Assembly (NCBI GenBank): GCA_963708515.1
Contig: CAVPSX010000023.1
Span: 62,001-126,000 of the forward strand
Length of the DNA stretch: 64,000 bases
DNA from: JAPLJM01 sp963708515
GTDB taxonomy: Bacteria > Desulfobacterota > Syntrophia > Syntrophales > Fen-1087
Direction of reading: 5' to 3'
Part shown: piece after piece, positions 57,747 to 64,000 of the stretch
How the letters are laid out: every line of letters starts with the position of its first letter
Numbering within the stretch: position 1 is the first letter of the stretch
The notes under the pieces: model-generated
What the model saw: the letters and a program-made list of their open reading frames with translations, nothing else
Databases searched by the model: none
What the model was told of the DNA's origin: nothing
Position numbers and translations under genes: made by a program

Positions 57747-58208
57747 TTATTTGCAACTCGCTTGCATTATAGTCGCTCCCCGACATTGCCGGCACACGCC
57801 GCTGAGATTGACGTGCACGTCTTCAATCCGGAAGGCATTCGAACCGTCAAACCAATCCATCGCCTGGGACAGCGTCAGCGGCGGCAGGCAGGACATGATC
57901 CGGCATGTTTTACAGTAAAAATGCGGATGAATGGGATTATGCCGGCAGGCCATCTCATAAAGGTTCGTCCCCTGATCCGTCGGCAGCTCACGGATGATCC
58001 GGTGCTCCTTGAAGGAGGACAGAATCCGGTAGATCGTCACCTTGTTGATCTTCTGCCGGGGATCCGTCCGATTCAGGATTTCTGAGGCGCTGAGCGGTCC
58101 GCTCGCCTGCATGATGATTTCCATGACGGCCGTCCGCTGGGTCGTCTGGCTCAGGCCGGCCTCCCTGAGTGTTTCCGCTGCATTACAGTGTTCGTTTGTC
58201 TGGGTCAT
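57747..58208 (-). CDS. zur: Fur-family regulator, probably Zur
   Basis: This is a 153-residue ferric-uptake-type repressor. The N-terminal winged helix has LSQTTQRTAVMEIIM and KINKVTIYRILSSFKEHRII. The C-terminal domain has HFYCKTCRIMSCL and GVCRQCRG, the two C-x2-C pairs of the structural zinc site. It stands directly upstream of znuABC on the same strand, so zinc sensing and repression of the importer are likely. That is inference from position. An inverted repeat TGCAA-N5-TTGCA lies 19 bp before its start. Confidence 0.88.
   Translation of the reverse strand: MTQTNEHCNAAETLREAGLSQTTQRTAVMEIIMQASGPLSASEILNRTDPRQKINKVTIYRILSSFKEHRIIRELPTDQGTNLYEMACRHNPIHPHFYCKTCRIMSCLPPLTLSQAMDWFDGSNAFRIEDVHVNLSGVCRQCRGATIMQASCK
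57752..57766. promoter_or_regulatory. Candidate Zur operator 2
   Basis: TGCAA-CTCGC-TTGCA is a perfect 5-bp inverted repeat with a 5-bp spacer. It lies at the very end of zur, about 195 bp upstream of znuA. It has the same arms and spacing as the site before zur. Confidence 0.4.
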
Positions 58209-58226
58209 GTGTTTTTTTACATTAAA

Positions 58227-58241
58227 TGCAACTTGATTGCA
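58227..58241. promoter_or_regulatory. Candidate Zur operator 1
   Basis: TGCAA-CTTGA-TTGCA is a perfect 5-bp inverted repeat with a 5-bp spacer in AT-rich DNA, 19 bp before the zur ATG. Its position suits autoregulation. Confidence 0.5.
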
Positions 58242-58252
58242 AATTATTTTTT

Positions 58253-58273
58253 AAGCCATTTTTCAAAGGTCTC
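58253..58273. repeat. Family A end remnant
   Basis: AAGCCATTTTTCAAAGGTCT followed by C matches the outer end of the right arm and its flank at 55729-55749 (AAGCCATTTTTAAAAGGTCT). It lies in the 211-bp gap between zur and the large membrane protein gene. Confidence 0.55.
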
Positions 58274-58419
58274 GCTTCATGACGCCTGAAATTTTACGTT
58301 TGCGCAACCGGCAGGATTAAGATACAAATATCCATCCTGTTGTCATTTAAGGGTCTGTCTCGCAACAGTTATTCCGTGAGAGCCCCGGCGGGCTTTATCC
58401 GTATTTGAGGGATTTTTAC

Positions 58420-61400
58420 ATGCAACAGCCGATCTCGCCACTGCTGTTCGACCGCAATGACCAGCAATTACTGGTCATGCTCGACGATGTCCTCGGCAGA
58501 GCAAAATCCAGCAGATCCCTTAAAAACCTTCTGAATCCCTACCTGCATCCCCACGGCATCAAGGAGCTGGCGGCGCCGCCGGGCCTGCGGCTCGCTATTG
58601 CTGTGCTCAATTTCCTGGACTCCCTGGAGGTCGGCAAGGCCCACGAACGCGTCAGCGCGCTTCGGAGCGCCCGGGCGGAAGTGCTCAGCGCCACGTGCGG
58701 TCCCCTGCGCAACAACACCGCGCGTGTACTCATGCAGATCATGAAGGAACTCGTGCGGACGCGGGATGACCGCCGCCGCCAGCTCGAACTGGCACATGAT
58801 TTTCGCACGGCGCGTTCCGGAAACCCCAGACTGATCCGCACCTTGCTGCGCCGCTACCATCTGCTCGAAATGCCGGAGGCCTGGAACCAGATCGCCTTCG
58901 ACGATCATGTCCACGATGCAAACACAAAAGGGCGAAAATCGCCGACGCACCTGGTGATGGATGCCTGGATCAAGGGCATCCGCCATTTGACGGTGGTTCA
59001 TTACAACTACATCGAACCCGAAGCGGCGGCTGAACTCCTCGAAGCCGCGGACATCATGAGAATGACCATCCGCATCGGCTTTTCGCTGCATGCACGGTTC
59101 CGCAACCGTTTTGTGCCGTTCATCTGGGTTCCGCACGGCTTCGCCGATACCGGAGATTTTATGAATTTCCTGGCCGAAAAATCCGTGGCGGCATTCATGG
59201 CGGAAGGCCGCCAGGTTTCCGCATACCGCGCCGCCTGCGTCCTGATGGCGCTGAAGGCTTTCAATGAACGCCACCGCCCTGATCTTGAGCGCGCTTTCGA
59301 CATTCGGATTCCCGTGATCGCAGAAGCGGATTTCCTGTCTTTCGTGGGTGCGGGACAGGTTTCGAATCTTCACCTGGCGGAGTTCATCCACATTCACCTG
59401 CTCCCCATCATGCAGGAACGCGCAGCCGTCCTGCGGGAACAGTACGCCCAGGCGCCCGCCGAAGAACGCCTGCGGTTCATGCGCTCTGGTTGAGGAAATG
59501 AATGCGCTGGATTCCGAAGCCGTCGTCGAGCGTTATCTGCGGCCGACCTGTAATCCGGATATTCCCGATCCGAATATTCCCGGCGATTCTCCCGACGAAC
59601 CCGGGCTGCTCAAGCTGACCCCGCCGGCCCTCATGAACCGCATCCGGGAACTCCACCCCAGTTACCGCATCACGCTGAATCCCGGCGGGCTGACCGATGC
59701 GGACATCCTGGAGCTCCTCTACGACTGCCGGGGCATGATCACCCACCTCGAAGTCTTCAATCTGAAGGACTACGCCGCAGGCAAGACGGTGATCACGCGG
59801 GAGATCAACGACCTGCAACTGGCGCTCAATGAAGGCAACATCATCGCCCTGAAACGGATCATTCTCGGCATCATCGGCCATCAGGAAGCCTCGACCAACG
59901 GGTCGCCGGAGCAGACCGGCAGGCTGCGCGCGATTCTGCGCGACATACCCGGTTTGATGTCCTCTTACAAACAGTCCCCCCTGCGTTCGCGCATCGGCAG
60001 TGATTCCACGGGACGTTCCCATCACCTCCAGGGCATGGGCCTCGCGATCATGGAAACCCTGCCGCAGCGGGCGCAAAAGGAAATTCAGCATGCCGCCGTT
60101 CCCTATGGCGAGTTGATCCCTGTCGTCACGCGCGCCTATCTTCGGGAAACCTACATTCCCCGTCGCAGCGGCAGCACTAACCTGAATGCGCTGTACCGGC
60201 TGGCGCGGTCCCTTCCCGGCATGCACTTGTTCGGACAGCGACGCCGCGAAGAATGGATTAAACAGAATTACTCGACGTTCATGAAAGCGCCGGGAAATAT
60301 CGCGACGCTCAGCGCCGTGCGGGAGGAGCGCCGCAACTCCCTGGCCCTGGAAGACCCTCCACCGCCGTCCCATTCAAGGCTTTCCTGGAAATACCTCAAC
60401 AGCCATCTGAAGACGGCGCTCAAGATCGCCTTCGGTTTTATCCCCGCCTTCCTGACGTTTTACCTGAGCAAGGACTGGTGGGTTCTGGCTTACAGCGGCG
60501 CCTTTATCTGGTTCGGGATTACGGGGTTTCGCAATATCATCCAGTCGGTCCTGGGCGGCGGCGGCCTGCGACGTACTACGCTGCTGCATTGGAAAGATTA
60601 TGTCAGCTGGGAGCGCCTGGCCGATTCCTTGATGTTCACGGGATTCTCCGTTCCGCTGCTCGACTATTTCACCAAGACGCTCCTGCTTGAGGGTGCGCTT
60701 GGGATCACCACGGCCAGCAATCCCGTTGTCCTGTATGCCGTCATCGCCCTTGTGAACGGGATGTATCTGTCCGGCCATAATGTGTTGCGCGGCCTGCAGC
60801 GGGCCGCTGTCGTGGGAAGCGCCTTCCGCAGTATCCTGTCCATTCCGATTGCAATCGTGCTGAACGCAGGCATCGGCGCGATGCTGGCCATGGCCGGAAT
60901 CGGCGGGATCAACAGCATTCTCCAGCAGTGGGCCGCCGTGATTTCCAAACTCGCCTCCGATACCGTGGCCGCCCTGATTGAGGGGCTGGCCGACCGCTTT
61001 GACAACATGCGCATGCGCGCCCGTGACTATGCCGCCAAGCTGCCGCAATTGTTCGACGCCTATGCCAGGATGGAACTGCTCTTCCCCGAAGAAGACGTGC
61101 TGTCCCTGCTGGCGTCGCCTGCGGCGGCGATCGACGCCGCAGGCAGCGAGGCGAAGGATCTGGAAAAGACTATGATCATCAACGCCCTCGACCTGATGTA
61201 TTTCTGGATGTATCAGCCCCGCGCTCAGAATATCCTGCAGGACCGCCTCAGGAAGCTGTCCGCCGAGGAGAGAAAGATTCTTCTGCGCTCCCAGTTCATC
61301 CTTCGCCGGCGCAATGAAATAGAACGGATGCTTCAAGACGGCCTCATCGGCCGGAATTACGAACGGGCGCTCGCTTTCTATAAGGAACACCATCAGGAAT

Positions 61401-61435
61401 ACCTGTCCGCCATGGAAAAGATGATCAATGCTTGA
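58420..61435 (+). CDS. Large membrane protein of unknown function, one frameshift
   Basis: I do not recognise this family. One extra base near 59485 separates RLRFMR from LVEEMNALD. Without it the protein is 1004 residues. The first 650 residues are soluble, with helical text (LLNPYLHPHGIKEL) and strand-helix units such as GIRHLTVVHYNYIEPEAAAE, MTIRIGFSLHARF, YRITLNPGGLTDADILELL and HLEVFNLKDYAAG, which hint at TIM-barrel-like folds. From about 655 come four or more membrane segments (IAFGFIPAFLTFYL, WWVLAYSGAFIWFGITGF, VVLYAVIALVNGMYL, IPIAIVLNAGIGAMLAMAGI), then a helical tail. ATG 58420 has GAGGG upstream. Confidence 0.75.
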
Positions 61436-61459
61436 ATCAGCCCTAAGGCCCGTTTTTGC

Positions 61460-61488
61460 TTGACAGGCCCGCAGGGCTTCCCTATACT
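61460..61488 (+). promoter_or_regulatory. Sigma-70 type promoter for the BrkB-like gene
   Basis: TTGACA (61460-61465) and TATACT (61483-61488) are exactly 17 bp apart, 81 bp before the start. This is the best promoter match in the window. Confidence 0.75.
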
Positions 61489-61569
61489 TCCCGGCGCATA
61501 CAGAACAAGCGACCACATCAAAACCGGAGATACTTCAAAAACAGCAAGGGGTATCTTCAAAAACAGCCC

Positions 61570-63099
61570 ATGACCCGTCTTTATAATGTAAATCTTCATC
61601 CTCTGGATTCCCTGTTGCGGCACGCCCGGCTGACCGTTGCCGGCGTCCGGGATATTCTGCGGGATACCGTTAAAAATTACGAGAGCAACGGCGACACCAA
61701 TCAGGCGGCGGCGATTGCCCTGTACGCCATATTATCCATCATTCCGCTTTTTATCCTGACCATCCTGATGGCGGGTCAGTTTTTCGGTACATACCCGAAT
61801 GTTCAGCATGACATCACCGAAGGCATCCGTAAGCTGTACCCTTACTTTGCCGGAGACCTGCTCGATCAGTTGGGCCGGATCGATGAAAAGAAGAACGTTC
61901 TCGGCTGGGTTGGAATCATCACGCTGATCTGGTTTTCCTCGATGATTTTCGGCGCCATCGAGACCGCGTTTAACCTTATTTTCCGGGCCAAATCCTATCG
62001 CAACTATGTCCTCTCAAAACTTCTGGCCCTGGCCATGATCCCCATGATGTGGGCGGTGGGCATCGCGAGCGTCGGGGTCACCTCCGTCACCGCGATTCTG
62101 GCCCAGCAGCCCACCATCTTCAAGGGTGAAATTCTGATTATCCATAGTTTCTTTTTCCGGTATGCCCTCCCCTATCTCGTCACCGTCCTGTTTTTCACCA
62201 TCGTCTACAAAGTGATCCCACCCGTGAGGATCAGCTGGTGGAGTGCCCTGATCGGCAGCGCTATCTTTTCCGCGCTGATGGAAATGGCCAAGCATTTTTT
62301 CGGCTGGTATGTATCCAGCTATACCAGCTACGATGTGATTTTCGGGTCCCTGCAAACGGTCGTCATCCTTGTGATCTGGGTTTTTTTTATGGCGCTCATC
62401 CTGCTGTTATGCGCGGAAATCATTTCTTCATTCCAGAGACGGGATATGATCCTGCTGGAGAAGGCGCTGCTAAAGCCGGGAGAAGACCGTGCCGCCACGG
62501 ATGAGCGGCTGTTTCGAAAATTCGGACGCATCTACCCGAAAGAAGAGTATATTTTCAGGGAGGGGGATGCCGGCCGGGAAATGTACTATATCTTCAATGG
62601 CCGGGTACGCCTGGAAAAACGCACCGGCCAGGTCAAAAAGGTGATCGCCGAGCTGGAACCGGGCGCCTATTTCGGTGAAATGTCCGCCCTGATTGATGCG
62701 CCGCGGGCCGCCTCAGCCATTGCAAGCGAAGCTTGTCATCTGGCGGCGATTGACGGCGACACCTTCCGACACCTCATCCGGGAAAGCGGGGAGATGTCCC
62801 TCTTCATGCTCAAGGAATTTTCCCGACGCATTAAAACCATGAATGCGGCGCTGGAAGAGCTGACCCAGGAATGGATCAAACTGATGGCCGTTCTCTATTT
62901 CTTCAAGGAGTGGCCCCTGAAGGCCGGCCAGACCCCCGCCGTGGAACTGGCCGGTTACACCGGCAAGGACCCGATTGATATCGATGAGGTTTTGAAGGAT
63001 CTCCGTGATGAAGGCGTCATCGTCCTTCAAGAAGGACAGGTCACCGGCTTCATCAAAGAAAAGGCATGGGATTTACTGAGCAGGCATGTCTTCGGTTAA
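61570..63099 (+). CDS. BrkB/YihY-family membrane protein fused to a cyclic-nucleotide-binding domain
   Basis: The protein is 509 residues. The first 300 form a BrkB (UPF0761) domain with about six helices: AAAIALYAILSIIPLFILTI, GWVGIITLIWFSSMIFGAIE, FKVIPP-like YKVIPPVRISWWSAL and FGSLQTVVILVIWVFFMALI. A CAP-type cyclic-nucleotide-binding domain follows at about 318-430, with YIFREGDAGREMYYIFNGRV, LEPGAYFGEMSALIDAPRAA and the phosphate-binding G-E-M...R-A-A pattern. The last 80 residues resemble a small winged helix. Membrane location is clear, but the ligand and output are unknown. The start ATG follows an AAGGGG tract. Confidence 0.85.
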   Translation: MTRLYNVNLHPLDSLLRHARLTVAGVRDILRDTVKNYESNGDTNQAAAIALYAILSIIPLFILTILMAGQFFGTYPNVQHDITEGIRKLYPYFAGDLLDQLGRIDEKKNVLGWVGIITLIWFSSMIFGAIETAFNLIFRAKSYRNYVLSKLLALAMIPMMWAVGIASVGVTSVTAILAQQPTIFKGEILIIHSFFFRYALPYLVTVLFFTIVYKVIPPVRISWWSALIGSAIFSALMEMAKHFFGWYVSSYTSYDVIFGSLQTVVILVIWVFFMALILLLCAEIISSFQRRDMILLEKALLKPGEDRAATDERLFRKFGRIYPKEEYIFREGDAGREMYYIFNGRVRLEKRTGQVKKVIAELEPGAYFGEMSALIDAPRAASAIASEACHLAAIDGDTFRHLIRESGEMSLFMLKEFSRRIKTMNAALEELTQEWIKLMAVLYFFKEWPLKAGQTPAVELAGYTGKDPIDIDEVLKDLRDEGVIVLQEGQVTGFIKEKAWDLLSRHVFG

Positions 63100-63157
63100 A
63101 AGACGACCGGGGATCTGCGCAAAACAATTTCCTTACAAACCCGATGAAATCAAACAT

Positions 63158-63490
63158 TCAGACCTGTGCAAGCGCCTCCGCTTCCGAATCATAAATCTTG
63201 AAGAGCGACCCGAAACCGGAAATCTTGAACACATCCTTCACGGAACGCTGCAGCTCGGCAAATAAAAGTTTCCCCTCTTTGGCCTTCAGTTGTTTCGCCG
63301 TGATCAGAATGCTGCGGAGCCCCGCACTGCTGATATACTCCAATCCGGAAAAATTCAGGAGAAACATCTTCTCCCCCGTAGCCATCTGGTCCGCAAGATG
63401 CTTCTCAAATTCCGGTGCGGTAACCGCGTCGATCCTGCCCTTGACTGTGACAACCACGGTGTCTTTCTCTTTCATGACCTGTATTTCCAT
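63158..63490 (-). CDS. STAS-domain anti-sigma factor antagonist
   Basis: This is a 110-residue single STAS domain of the SpoIIAA/RsbV type. The phosphorylatable serine motif is EYISSAGLRSIL, near residue 55. VTVKGRIDAVTAPEFEKHL is the first half of the fold. ATG 63490 has GGAG upstream. Such proteins are switched by a serine kinase and a PP2C phosphatase, but neither is next to it here, so its partner is unknown. Confidence 0.9.
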   Translation of the reverse strand: MEIQVMKEKDTVVVTVKGRIDAVTAPEFEKHLADQMATGEKMFLLNFSGLEYISSAGLRSILITAKQLKAKEGKLLFAELQRSVKDVFKISGFGSLFKIYDSEAEALAQV

Positions 63491-63585
63491 GGCATCTCCT
63501 TTTGTTTTTATGAAATGGATGAACCCGGCAACCGCCGTACGCATATCATAACGTTAAGGCTCTGACCAGACATAGATTGTACTAC

Positions 63586-63870
63586 TCATATTCGTTCCTT
63601 GGCCTTCCGATAGGCCGTCTTTTTGTCTCTTTTCCCCACGGCATAAACAGTCAGGGTGTTTGTTTCATCGTCAACGACATAGACCAGACGCAGCCCCACG
63701 GCACGAAGCTTAATCTTGTACGTATTTAACAACCCACTGACCTTGTCCGCCTCAACCTTCGGATTTTCAATGCGTTTAGACAGCTTCTTTTTGAATTGTT
63801 CCCTTATCGGCCTGTCCAGCTTACCCCATTCCTTGAGAGCGGATTCCTTGAATTCAAGGTTATAACTCAT
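63586..63870 (-). CDS. RelE/ParE-family toxin
   Basis: This is a 94-residue protein of the RelE fold. The N-terminus MSYNLEFKESALKEWGKLD and the core VSGLLNTYKIKLRAVGLRLVY...TVYAVGKRDKKTAYRKA match ribosome-dependent mRNA interferases, with the basic residues K, R and the C-terminal K/Y region in place. The ATG (63870) overlaps the antitoxin gene end by 11 bp, so the two are coupled. Toxin activity is inferred from the family. Confidence 0.88.
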   Translation of the reverse strand: MSYNLEFKESALKEWGKLDRPIREQFKKKLSKRIENPKVEADKVSGLLNTYKIKLRAVGLRLVYVVDDETNTLTVYAVGKRDKKTAYRKAKERI

Positions 63871-64000
63871 TGAGAGGCATCCGGACGGTCTTTTCCTTTT
63901 TCCGCTCCTTGACAATCCTTACGATTTCCAGATCGTCCAGTTTTTCCAGCATGGCCTCAAACGTATCCGCCGGAACAATATATGCGGAAGGTCTGTTGTG
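63860..64000 (-). CDS. RelB-type antitoxin, 5' part beyond window
   Basis: The last 46 codons are visible, open to the window edge. They read AYIVPADTFEAMLEKLDDLE and then a lysine/arginine-rich tail ending PLNEL. The tail would wrap the toxin. The stop TAA (63862-63860) lies within the start of the toxin gene. The DNA-binding N-terminus is outside. Confidence 0.75.
   Translation of the reverse strand, partial: HNRPSAYIVPADTFEAMLEKLDDLEIVRIVKERKKEKTVRMPLNEL

Noticed and set aside
60374..61516. 380-codon minus-strand frame
   Set aside because: It is antisense to the membrane part of the large unknown gene, whose plus strand has clear helices, a ribosome site and continuity after one base is corrected.

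Overview
This 64 kb window comes from a Gram-negative anaerobic bacterium, most likely a member of the Deltaproteobacteria/Desulfobacterota of the Syntrophus kind. That placement is an inference. It rests on the ffh-rpsP-khpA-rimM-trmD-rplS-rnhB-yraN gene order, an oxygen-sensitive class III ribonucleotide reductase with no aerobic one in view, gmhA for LPS heptose, a type IV pilus minor-pilin cluster, a two-partner secretion locus, and dense short intergenic palindromes. No rRNA, CRISPR array or insertion sequence was found. One tRNA, tRNA-Val(GAC), is present.

Layout. 1-4 kb: thrS (partial), tRNA-Val, pgsA and rsmI on the minus strand. 4-7.6 kb: a plus-strand nucleotide-sugar operon (UDP-xylose synthase, a eukaryote-type UDP-glucose dehydrogenase, an LhgO-like flavoprotein). 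7.6-15 kb: a long minus-strand translation and secretion block, yraN back to argS. 15-23.3 kb: pilY1, pilX, pilW, pilV, fimT and pilD, minus strand. 23.3-31.7 kb: ribD(+), then dnaK, grpE, gmhA, nrdD and an HD hydrolase (-). 31.8-46.3 kb: an SPFH/zinc-ribbon protein, a TpsB outer-membrane transporter, and three tandem copies of a module made of a TpsA-type exoprotein plus a secreted FecR-domain protein. 46.3-54.5 kb: htpX, a menA/ubiA-type prenyltransferase, zinc-ribbon and AMIN proteins, a peptide-binding lipoprotein, a trypsin-like lipoprotein and an Ig-like secreted protein. 54.7-58.2 kb: a znuABC zinc importer with a Zur-like regulator. 58.4-64 kb: a 1004-residue unrecognised membrane protein, a BrkB protein fused to a cyclic-nucleotide-binding domain, a STAS protein and a RelE-type toxin with its antitoxin cut by the window end.

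How it fits together. The most unusual part is the TPS array. One TpsB pore precedes three mosaic exoproteins that share N- and C-terminal ends but differ in the middle, each followed by a FecR partner. The spacers between modules carry a copy of the 3' end of htpX, which records how the tandem duplication arose. Two families of short palindromic elements are scattered between genes: A, a paired inverted-arm element with at least seven copies or part-copies, and B, about 130 bp with terminal inverted repeats and two full copies plus one end.

Caution. Many conserved genes, including the essential argS, are broken by single-base indels, and removing one or two bases restores the exact frame in most of them. 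That looks more like sequence error in a draft or metagenome assembly than true gene decay, although the tpsA copies and the third fecR may be real pseudogenes. Frameshifted genes are given over their full reconstructed span.
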